Positions 21,208 to 31,093 of a stretch of 64,000 nucleotides of DNA are shown piece by piece. The stretch lies in the NCBI RefSeq assembly GCF_000005505.3, contig NC_016135.3, positions 7,906,613-7,970,612 of the forward strand, given 5' to 3'. The notes beneath the pieces were generated by a model. The model saw only the letters and a list, made by a program, of their open reading frames with translations. It ran no database searches and was not told where the DNA came from. Numbering within the stretch: the stretch's first letter is position 1; the number at the start of each line of letters is the position of its first letter. This stretch comes from Brachypodium distachyon (taxonomy: Eukaryota; Streptophyta; Magnoliopsida; Poales; Poaceae). Made by a program: the position numbers and the translations under genes.

Positions 21208-24200
21208 CAGACGTCGAGAGCCCCAAGCTTCCCTACCAGGTCGGAGAAGAAGGAGATCAAGGTTGAGACGTCAGTGCCGTCCACCGCCGCGGCCTGCAGC
21301 TCGAACCGGGGCAGCACGTCGCGCAGCTCCTCGGCGATCTTGAGCCGCTTCTTGGTCTCTATCTGCCGCTACCCGATCAGTGTGCCATGGTGGAGCCGGG
21401 CATCGTGCGTGGCCTTCTTGGCCTTGCGGAGGTTGTCCCCCAACGCCGCAAGCTCCGCGGTCTTGACCACGATGTCATTGCCAGCCTTGGCAAGCTCTTC
21501 CCGGACGGCGGCCAGCTCGGTTTCGAGCTTGTCCATCTTGTCCTTGGCGGAGCCAAGCTGGCTCTCGTGCCGGGCCGCTGCTCCCACCGCGTCCTCGATG
21601 GCCTTGATCTGCCCTCTAGCTTGACGCGAAGGCCCTGAATCTCGCGCGGTAATTGGCGATCAGGTCGCTCTTCTCGTCCAGCCGGGCCTGGGCTGCTGCG
21701 AGCACCCCGGCGTGCTCCTTCTTGGTCGCCTCGAGGGTTGCCCCCAGCGAGTCTAGCGCCCCCTGAAGCTCCGTGCGCTGGGCCTCCAGCTGCTAGTGGA
21801 GTTCAGCCTCCGGGACGACCGGTTCCTCAGCGTCGTCCAGGGCTTGCCGGGCAAGGCGCGCCTCGTCCCTGGCGAGGCGCGTCTCCTCGTGTAGCCGGGA
21901 GAGCTCTTGCCGCTCCCTCTCCACGGCTTCCCGCACCTCGCCAAGCTGGCTCTTGGCGATGGCGTGGTGCTCCCTCACCTCGTTGAAAGAGGTGACGAAG
22001 GCCTGCTGCTGGTCCTTGACGGCGTCCAGGAATCGGTGTCCTCGCTCGAAGACGCTCGGATCCCAGGTGATGGGATTCCAAGCCACCTCGGCAAGTGTGC
22101 TGAGGTCGGTGTTGGGGAAGGCCGCCGATGACGATGAAGCCCCTGCCGCCATCGGAGAACTATGCGGGGGGTCATCTTCTTGCTCCGGGGCGTCCTGTCG
22201 CCCTTCCCCGGCAACTTCCCCTTCACCCGTACCTGCGAGCTCCGGGGCTGGAGAAGCCACCGTGCCCTCGACAGGTGCCGTCCCCTGCTGGGCGGCAGGC
22301 AAGTCCCACCAGCTGCGTCCGAGGCTGCCGGCGCCTCGCTAGGCGCCGTCCCGGTGGCGGTGGTGGTCGCCGCCGCCGCCATGGCCGGCGCAGTAGGGCT
22401 TGGTGAGGGAGCCGATGCCGGCTCCTCCGCCGCCCCGTGATCTCGACGTCGGGGTCGAGATCAACCACGGTAGCGCCTGCTCCGGGTGCGAGCGCGCTTA
22501 TGCCTGCAGCAACAAGGAGTGTGAGGATCGACAAGTAAGAGAGTTACCGGGAGCGGACAAGGGTAGCCGGGGCGGTTACCTTGCAAGGTAGATGGACTTG
22601 TCGCGGGCGGTTACCTTGCAAGAGTTACCAAGCGCTTCCCCCGCCTCACCTGTGCCAGCGGGAGCCTCCGAGAGGCTTGTCGCGGGCGAGCTGCCGCTTG
22701 CTGAAAAAGGAGGTACGTTTGTATGGTTAACTGACCACTGAAAAATGCAGCAAAGGAGGAACGAAGGAGCCATACCAGTCGCCGGCCCCGCCCCCGTTGG
22801 TGCTGGGTCGTCAGCGGGTGCGATGACGGCGCCACTAGCCCCTGTGTCAATCGGGTCGGCGGCACCACCGGTGTCCGCACGCGCCCTCTTGCTCAGCGTG
22901 GCGGGCGGGGAGTTGCTCCTCCCCCTCTTGCTGGCGCCCGCCGGTGACTCGGTCCTCGGGGGCTTGCGCCAGAGCGCGAAGCCCGGGAAGACCCCCCGAG
23001 CGGGCGGCATCGTGGGTGCCCGCGGGGTCGCCGCCGAGGCTCCGACGACCCCTGCAGACGGGGTCGCCGCCGAAGTACCGACGGGCGCCCCTGAGGCGGC
23101 GGCTGCTGCCGGGGCGGATGTCGCCGCTGGGGAAGATGAAGTCGCAGCCGCCGAGGAGATAGCCGCAGCCACTGCGTACGCCCTTGATCTCCGAATGACC
23201 AGGGGCGCATCATCGCTGTCCTCATCGTCGTCGTCCACGGGGACGACTTCCGGGGACGCTGCAGCTGATGCGTGGGACCCCTGCGTCAGTCTTCGTCTCC
23301 GTTAGGAAGGCGCCCGTCACGGCGCCGAATCCGCGCCGGACTCGCCGCGCGCCTTCACCACGCCCGCTAACTCCGGCCTTCCCGAAGTGCTCCGCCCGCG
23401 TCATTATAAAACTCCGCCTCCTTGCTTCTTTTTCCCTCTTCTCGCCCCCGCTCGCACGCGCCCACGCTGCCCTAATTCCTTGCCGAAGAGCTCCGCCACC
23501 GCCGCCGTTCACCGCGCCGCCCCGACCTCGCCGGTGAGCTATTCCGCCCGCGGTTACAAATTTCTTGACCGTCTCGTCCTTGCGCTTCATTTGACGCGCG
23601 CCGTTTCTTCTTTCGTGCACCGTAGCGCCGTCCCCGTCGCGCCCCAAGCTTCGCCGGAGTCCCCCGCCCGCGTCGCCGTCTTTGCGCCGACCTAGTCGTC
23701 GCCTCCGACCGCCCCGCACGCCGCCGACCGCATCCCCGAGCTCGCCGTGCCGCGCCGCTCCGTCCCCATGCCCCCCCGTCATGCCAGCCTCACCGGAGAC
23801 CTCGCGCCGCGGTCGCCCGTGCCACGTTGCCGCCGGAGCCGCTCGCCGGAAACCCAGGTGAGCCCGACATCCCCTCGTCCGTGCGATCTTTGATCAACGG
23901 TGTAGATTATATCTATTTTTATTCACTTAACCGAACAGGTACCGACGAATAAGAACACGCCACGTGGCACCCGATTTATACAATAAAAATCAAATTTAAA
24001 TTCCTCGGATTAATTAAATGGCTTTCTTGCAAAAAAGCCCCTGTTATTTCAAATGATCATAACTTTAAATCTGTTTGGCCAAAATTTATGATCCTCACCT
24101 TTTTGGAATCCTTAGGAAATATATAATCTTTTGGCACTGTCCAATTTAAAATTTGAATGTTTGAATCACATTCAAATTACAGAATAGTGTTTAATACCAT

Positions 24201-27055
24201 TTAATTCATAACTAATTATTTAGAAGTCATTTTTGAATGAAACCAGTGCCCAAAATTTTGTTTTATTATCCTCTGTCCATTGGGACAGAGAAATAAATAT
24301 TTTGAATTAGTATGTTTGGCTGATGTCAATAAAACCTCATTTTAGGGTTTGAACCCTACCCTTTGCCTTTTATTTAAAACCCTAATGCACTTGTTTTAAA
24401 TACTTATGCTTAAGATCAGTAGATCACCCGAATAAAATAAACCCAAACATGTCACATGTTTGCATCGCATCATAGCGTACATTCTTTTGTCATGTTTGAA
24501 TTGTGTGTTTATGTGTGTGTATGTTTGATTGATTGTATAGTATTCTCGGAGAGCGAACCTTTCGATTGTGACGAGTGTTTGAACTCCAACTGCTACCAAG
24601 GCAAGTTCACTTTGAACATATCCTATTACTGTTTGTTTTTAAAGTACTTATGCATTAGAGTTGTTTGTAGAAATGCATTGATAGGACTATTACTCGTACT
24701 TATGCTAGCTATGATATGACCTACTAGCTATAGGGTTACCTTTGCCATGAATCCTCCACCAATAGCCATCGTGATTAGTATTGCTTAGCCATGCTATGTT
24801 AGTAAACGTGGGAGGGAATCTCAATTCACTGTGAAATGATGATGTCGAGTAATTTTGGAAACTTGACAAAAACAACCCTAATGAACCGTCCCGGGTGGAC
24901 TGCTTTGAGTATTCGAGATGTTATGCGACGTCAGGTCCATTTCTATGGGTCCCTCTAAGTCGAGTCTCCGTGGATTCAGAGATGGATCGTCCATGGATGT
25001 CTCTTCCGTGGATTCGGGGAGCGCTTGCGTCGCAAATGTGGAATGCCAACTAGGTATCAGAGACTGGACTAGTTTCTTGTTTAGTAGTTTCCAGTACAAC
25101 CACATGGTAATATGGGCTCTGCCTGGATGGAGTAAGAAATGTTTACTCAGACCCGAGGGATTGTACTGAGGTAGTTGTGTAGGTGGGAGCGCGGGTCCCT
25201 CAGGTGGTCTAGGTGAACATGTTCTGAAAATTCTTGAAGTCGATGCCGTTGCTACTCCACCCGGAGGACAACAAGGGATTAACACGTCGAATTCTTGTGG
25301 GGAATGTGTACAACCTCTCGAGAGTGTCAAAGTAAGTACTTAGCCGTGTCCCCGGTTACGGACAATTATGAGCAACTAGATATTAGGGCTGTAAGGAAAG
25401 TCTCACTCATTCCAACTTCTTAAATAAAATGAATGGTTTGAACAGGGTAGGGGCACTTGATGTTTCTACTCAATGTGCTTTAGGTTAATAGGAGCATGGG
25501 TATTTCTACCCCGTGTCCATTAGTTAACAATATTGTAACATTCACTTGTAATAAGATAAACTATGTTTTGCTACCATGCCATAAAGCCTGAACCCCACTA
25601 TACCTCAATTGCATATACTTGGTAGGATCTGTGTTAACTTCCAGGTGAACTTGCCAATACATTCAAATGTATTGACCACGTAGTGGCTGCAATTAATAAT
25701 GCAGGTGAATCAAACGAAGCGTGAGGTTCGTCGATGTTATTTGGGTCATGTGCTTACATTCCAACATGCTCTCTCCTCTGGGAGTAGATGAGGCCCTTTT
25801 GCTCTACCTTTCCGCTGCAGTTTTGTGATACAATGTTATCATGGTTTTGAAACAATAGTAAGGGGTTCTTAGTGGTCATGCAAGTTTGTAAGTACAATTT
25901 AAGTTCTGGATGAGACGATGTAATAAAGTACTTTTGACCTTTGTATCTTGGTATTACATCTTGAACCGTGTGTTCTAGTGAGTCGATCCAAGGACTAACA
26001 CAAATGAGCACAGAGATCGAACCCTAGTAAGGGGGCGGTCGCTTCACCTGCTTCCCACGAGGTGCTGGTAGGGGAGCTCGGGGGGTCCAGGTGGGGGTAT
26101 CGTCCATCAACACCCACTCGTTGCAGGGCGGGAAGGCGGTGACGATGTCGTTGAGCGCCGCAATGCCGGCATGGAGGGAAAAGACCCCCGGCGGGAAGCT
26201 TGTTGATTGGAAGGTTTCGCCGGAGATTCCCCTCACCCACACCTTGAGGGTTTCCAAATCCACGTCGTCCTGGTGGAGGCGAGTCCTGTCCCCGAGACCC
26301 GTGTACATCCACGCGGGCCGGAAGCGTAGTTGGAGCGGCGCGATGCGCCGGTTGACGAAGGTACGCGCCACGTCCACGTCGGTGAGCCCCGCTAGCCGCA
26401 GCACCTTGATCTTCTCCACGATGGGGAGGAGATCGGCGTCACGGTGGTACCTGTCCTGCCAGCCGCTGTGGGGGTGCGGCAGCTCCGTGGGCGAGAGGAT
26501 GAACTCTTGGGGGTCTTCCACTCGGACCCAGCACCAGTCGCCCCGCTACTCCTTCTCAATCTTCTTCCCCGATCGGATGATGAACTCGGACTTCATCTGG
26601 TCGTGGGCGCGGAACACCACCCCTGACGACATCGCTTTCGCATTGTCGATCTGGGGGTAGAAATAGTGACGGAAGAGCGCCACCGACGGCATCACCCCCA
26701 CGAACGCTTCGTAGAGGAATTGGAAGGTGGCGAGGAAGAACAACAATGTGGGGTGAAGCTACGCCACCCGCAGCTGGTACGACTCCATCAGCGCGTGGAG
26801 AAACAGCGAGAATGGCGGCACCAGCCCGGTGAGGAGGAAGCGCCCAAACACCCGGAAGTCATTGTCCTGGTGCTCGGCGCCCACCGGGAAGATGTGGGTC
26901 TCCCCGTGCTCATTGAATTGGGAGGCGACGGCGTGCTGGACCTTGGCCAGCGCTTAGAAGTGTGGGCAGAAGTTCGCAAGAACACTTTGGCGCAGGATGT
27001 GAAGGAGGTGGGAGACGAAGGCTGTGGTGGCAAAGTGTTTTCCCCCTTGGAATAG
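21208..27055 (-). pseudogene. Tat-B antisense gene (aORF-B), split by a Tekay LTR
   Basis: On the minus strand this is the sister of aORF-D (42584-46027). The N-terminal Transposase_28-like part lies at about 26980-26530 (FNEHGETHIFPVG, FLHALMES, DQMKSEF), and DRYHRDADLLPIVEK follows at about 26460-26400. A Tekay LTR fragment (23262-26046) replaces about 75 bp. The middle is acidic and then Ala/Pro-rich (23238-22700). An intron-like segment with a CAG acceptor lies at about 22775-22700, and a donor-like GTAACC at about 22618 is duplicated 34 bp away. The C-terminus is a long coiled coil (about 22090-21370). It is cut at GALDVW near 21210, where spacer DNA takes over. Several stops and the insertion make it a pseudogene. 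Confidence 0.72.
23262..26046 (+). mobile_element. 5'-truncated LTR of the Tekay-1 family
   Basis: It aligns along its length with 7783-10446 of the Tekay-1 LTR and ends with the same GGGGGCGGTCGCTTCA. The first roughly 570 bp of the LTR are missing, together with about 75 bp of the surrounding antisense gene (judged against aORF-D). A deletion therefore removed the left end and its TSD. No internal region is attached. It is an inert fragment. Confidence 0.8.
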
Positions 27056-27062
27056 CGGTAAA

Positions 27063-27070
27063 ATCTTTAT
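27063..27070 (-). promoter_or_regulatory. TATA-like box of the Tat-B antisense gene
   Basis: CTATAAAG on the minus strand lies just upstream of the aORF-B coding region. The matching place in Tat-D (about 42475-42482) reads TCATAAAG within nearly identical flanks, which supports a shared core promoter. Confidence 0.45.
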
Positions 27071-28455
27071 AGCACCCGACCGTTTGGTAACGGCCGGTTC
27101 TGCACCCTACGGGTGCGCGGGGATAATTCCTAATCAAAGGGAGTAATGCGGAGAGTGGCCTTAACTTCCCAGTTTAAGGGGGAGGTTATGGCGGAAATCA
27201 CGCGCCCACTACTTCGTCAGTAACGGCAAGATGCGAGGGGCAGCCAAGAGACGCGGACTCGAGCCGAGTCGGGACCCAGGCGTTGGTTGGGGCGTAGCCC
27301 GGCAACCGGCCAGGGGAAAACTCGTCCGGGAATAGGTGTTGCCGGCCCACGCCTGGGGGCTACTGTCGCACCAGTGGCACCCGGGGTACCACCATTGCGC
27401 GACGCGTGGGTCGCGTCACTAGGTTCCCGGGAGGGCATCATCCCGGGAAGCAGTTAACGTGCTACCCGGCAAGCCACCAGCCCGGGAGGGCTAGCGGGGC
27501 TTTGGGGAATATTCCCGCCTGGCCGCCTCCCAGGAAGTCACTTGCCGGGAGGGGGGTTCCCGGGCGCAGGCTCTCGTCGTGAGGGCGGGGCCAAGCAGGC
27601 AGAGCAGCGGCCCCACGTGGGCACGCGTCAGGCATCCAGTGCACAGTTCCGCCAGGGCGAGGAGTGGAGCGCACGGCATATTTAATGAGCTAACAACAGG
27701 GAAGTTACCCGTCTAGTCAGGTAAACAGCGGCTGTCCAGGGCTAGTTCTTAGGCCTTAGGGCCCTAGCTGAGGAGTTGGCACTCATGCATGCCACTAGCG
27801 CACCGAGGGGGAGTTGCCCAGCCTCCCTGGTCGCCACTTGTAATCCATGCACCGTGGCACCTGTGGTACCCCCTTGGCTATAAAAGGAGGACCCCCGCCA
27901 ACGGTCAAAGGGTTCGTTGGGTCTTTGGTTGGTTAGTTTGAGCTAGGTTCAGTTGGATCAGCTCACAGCTAGCTCCTAGCGATAGCAGAGAGTAGCAAGG
28001 AACACTTAGCCAAAAGGGAGATAGTGCCCGGGAACCCACCCGGCAACCTATAAACACTTGGAAGCTCAAAACGGATGTCGGACAATGGAGAAAACTTAGA
28101 AACACCGGGCTGCAGCGACGCCGGAAAACGGATGCAGAAACTTGGAAGCTCAGAAAGTCCACCTTACAAACCGAATTTGGGGGTCAAAGTGCAGGGCAAC
28201 GCCCTGGATATTTCCTGATGCGCCTCGTCCTGAGCTTTCCAAAAAGTCCAAGAACGTCCAAATCCGAGTTGGTACGCAAAAGATACGCCCGTTTTACTGA
28301 ACACGGGTCAAACCCACCCGAAACTAAAATTCTACTCGGACTCGGGTCCGAAACTGACTCGAACTCTTTTTTTTTTTTCGTTTTTTTTTCTTTCTTTCTT
28401 TCCTTTTTTTTTCTTTCCTTTCTTTTTTTTTTCAAATTTCCAAACAACTTGATCT

Positions 28456-28785
28456 CTAAACAAAATTCGATCTATGATGAAACACTTTCCAAAAGCACTC
28501 CTTATTGGATTCGGACTCGGATTCGCGGCTGAAAACTATAACTTGCCGACTCGGTGTAGGACTCGAAGAGGGACTCGGTGTAGGACTCGATGAGGGACTC
28601 GGTGTAGGACTCCAAGAGGGACTCGGTGTAGGACTCGAAGAGGGACTCGGTGTAGGACTCGATGAGGGACTCGGTGTAGGACTCAAAGAGGGACTCGGTG
28701 GAAGATATGGTGGCGGCGGAAGATTATGGCGGTGGTGTGGCAGGAAGTTTGGCGGCGGAAGATTGATGAAGGAAACCTGCGTCAC
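28456..28785 (-). CDS. Pro/Ser-rich leader ORF of gag-only copy 3
   Basis: This 109-codon minus-strand ORF lies in the leader, between the primer site and where gag would start. It opens MTQVSFINLPPP, has a His/Pro-rich segment, then six repeats of an 8-residue Pro/Ser/Thr unit encoded by 24-bp tandem DNA repeats (28555-28698), and ends SRQVIVFS plus a short tail. The intact element has the same ORF at 58649 downward with fewer repeats, the length changes keep the frame, and the tail differs through a frameshift. The two copies are close relatives, so frame conservation is weak evidence. No known domain. It may be just a leader ORF. Confidence 0.35.
   Translation of the reverse strand: MTQVSFINLPPPNFLPHHRHNLPPPPYLPPSPSLSPTPSPSSSPTPSPSSSPTPSPSWSPTPSPSSSPTPSPSSSPTPSRQVIVFSRESESESNKECFWKVFHHRSNFV
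28555..28698. repeat. Six 24-bp tandem repeats in the gag-only leader
   Basis: Units of the form TGTAGGACTC(G/C/A)A(A/T)GAGGGAC run in six copies, each built of two related 12-bp halves. The same array in the intact copy (about 58467-58562) has four full units. Confidence 0.9.
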
Positions 28786-30096
28786 ACGAAGAACAAGAAA
28801 ACCAAAAGCAAGTTCGATCTAGTAGAAAAAATCTGAAAAACGATCCAATCTAATCCAGCAACTCGACACGATTAATGCAGCAAAGATTCAACAATGCAAA
28901 TACTAATGTGAAAATTGCAAAGCTCAGATTGGTTCTAGGACAAGGTAACTAATTCTAATTTTTGTTTGGCTTTTTCTGGACGATAGGTAAAAACAGATCT
29001 AAACTAGGGATAAACTGGAAAAATCTCACCGAGCAACCTTAAGCTCTGATACCACGTGATACGGGTGCGGGTGGCCCGATCTTTCGATGAGATTGATAAC
29101 TCTCGATTTGGGTAGGAGGTGACGTTGACGATCCGACTACGGCCTAGCAGGCAGTGCCTTAGCAATCGATACACCAACTCCAGAGGGTTATTGATCACGC
29201 GGGGGCACGATCAACCTGACCACGAAGGTCTTTGTTCCTGCAAGCAATCGAAGAACAAGCAAGAACAAGATAAATAGCGGATGCAATCTAAAATTGCGAA
29301 TATACTATATCAAACCAATGTCTCAACGAGACGATAAGTTGGGGTTCTGAAAGCGGTAAAACAGGTGGTCTAACCAACACACGCGATTACACGAAGTAGT
29401 AGCGATGGCTAACTTTTAACTAAACAAAACCCAAGGCTTCTTAGGGGGGGCTCATGGGGTATATAAAGGAGGAGGGAGAGATATTTTCGTCCACCTTGAA
29501 TAAGGAGTCCGAAATCCAACTCTATCTCTAACTTTCCTAACAAACTACAACTCTTTAGGAAACAGAAAAACAGATCCGTCAGCTTGTTTTGTCCGCCACG
29601 GTCAGCACGAGTCGAATCTCTTGATGGGGCCAGATCCGTTGGAAAGGTCTTGTAATTACCTTTCCAACAAGTACTTGTTTGCTTGATTTGGACTCCGGAT
29701 GCGGCCTGGGTGATTAAAACAAATTCGGGTCTCCTGACAGCTCGGACCCGAATCGGATTCAACTTTAATTCGTGATATCTTTCTCTAGCAAGCTCCGAAT
29801 CATGTGCCGTTTGATTTGTTGGAAAGTAGACTTGATAGGCTTCACTTTGAATCTCCCTTTGCAGGCTATAACACTTCATCTTCACTTTGGACTTGTAAAG
29901 TTCAATAAGATGCCTACATAATAAGATTACACAAGATAGTAGCTCCGCCTCTTTGCAAGTAACATATTGAAAACATTTTGTAATTGAATTCACCTGATTA
30001 TAATTATTTGAGACACCAACAATTAGGGTTCTAATGGTCGTATCCATGGTTAGCATGTCCATATCACCCCCAGTGTCGGAGCCCCATGCGACGACA

Positions 30097-31093
30097 CATA
30101 TTGTAATTCAATGGTATCACATTGTAATCATACCACCCTCGTTTATTATCATAGCGTAGCATTTTACTACTACGATGGCAATTGGTGGTGAGGACATGAC
30201 AAGGGTATCCTATACTACTAGGAGATAATCATAGCTAGCATAGATACAATAATAATTCCTAACAATGCAACTAATAAAATCTAGTGCATAATAAAATAAT
30301 GGGATGATGGTCACAATCACACAGTTCGCTCTCCGAAAAAACTAATCAAATACAAACAATGCATATATAAACACACAATACAAACAAAAGAAGATATATG
30401 CCATGATGCAATGCAAAATATGTGACATGATTGGGATATTTTATTTGGGTGATCAACTGGTCCTAAGCATTGGTAATTAAAATCAAAGCATTAGGTTTAC
30501 AAACAAGGAAGCAAAAGCTAGGGTTTAAACTCTAAAATAAGGTTTTATTGGCATCAGCCCCATAATTTAATTCAAAATATTTATTTCTCTGTTCCAATGG
30601 ACAGAGGACAACAAAAAAAATTTTGGGCACTGCTTTCAATTAAAAAGGACTTCTAAATAACTAGTTATGAATTAAATGGCATTAAACTCTATTCTGTAAA
30701 TTAACTGTGATTCAAATATTCAAATTTAAATTTAAACAGTAACAAAAGATTCTTCAGGTTGAGAGCTTTCCAAAAAGGTAAAGTTTGTCAAATTTGGCCA
30801 AAGGGTTTAAAAGTTATAAGCATTTGAAGTTACAGGGGCTTTTCTGCAAATGTGCCATTTAATTTAAACCGGGGGATTAAAATTACATATTTATTTCTCT
30901 ATTAAAGTGCCACGTGTCGCAATCTTATTGGACGGTACCGGTTCGTTTAAAATGAAGCGTGAGATCTAATTTCGGCCGTTGAGATGAAACGGACTTCCGA
31001 GATGCGCTCGGGGCTCACCGGCACCTAGGGAAAACGGCGAGGTTGGCGCGACGCGAAAACGGCGGCGGCAGTGGAGTTCTCCGGCGACTAAAC
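30097..31093 (-). mobile_element. Reverse-oriented LTR fragment of the Tekay-1 family
   Basis: Read on the minus strand it follows about 8330-9400 of the Tekay-1 LTR: the GCC-rich end, the AT-rich block with the GGCTGAT ... AATAAAACC segment, and GGAGAGCGAAC. It lies between the right end of Tat-B and the left end of Tekay-2, and so appears to be the oldest layer, into which both inserted. No coding sequence is present. Confidence 0.75.

Larger units (their letters stand above)
28059..30066 (-). mobile_element. Truncated gag-only LTR element, copy 3
   Basis: On the minus strand a 5' LTR (30066 to 29057) is followed by a primer-binding site and about 1 kb of leader. The leader matches 57953-58920 of the intact copy. 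The gag gene and 3' LTR are gone, and with them the left TSD. A GCTCTGATACCA at 29043-29054 (minus TGGTATCAGAGC) is the perfect initiator-Met tRNA primer site. Confidence 0.9.
14721..30096 (+). mobile_element. Tat-B: Tat-lineage gypsy element carrying several insertions
   Basis: The plus-strand order is gag (14721-14863 and 16079 to about 16625), pol remnant (18285-19437), tandem-repeat spacer, antisense gene (27055 back to 21208) and 3' LTR (27364-30096). Insertions within it are a SIRE solo LTR, a SIRE internal fragment, a truncated Tekay LTR and a truncated gag-only element. Tat-A separates it from its own 5' part, which is off-window. The LTR is the same family as that of Tat-D. Its right end meets a reverse Tekay LTR fragment. 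Confidence 0.75.
27364..30096 (+). repeat. Tat-B 3' LTR, interrupted by a gag-only element
   Basis: The LTR starts TGTCGCACCAGTGG right after the purine-rich GGGGGCTAC (27355-27363). It has TATAAAAG at 27879-27886. It is the reverse complement of the Tat-D LTR family. It breaks at about 28058, and its last 30 bp (CCCCCAGTGTCGGAG ... GACGACA) reappear at 30067-30096 after the insert. About 200-250 bp of the LTR were lost at the break. Bases 27071-27363, before it, are Tat-B 3' untranslated sequence with no gene. Confidence 0.8.

Noticed and set aside
28367..28436. Long T-rich tract as a poly(A) tail of a retrogene or LINE
   Set aside because: The same mixed T/C tract is in the leader of the intact gag-only element (about 58252-58320), so it is part of that family.
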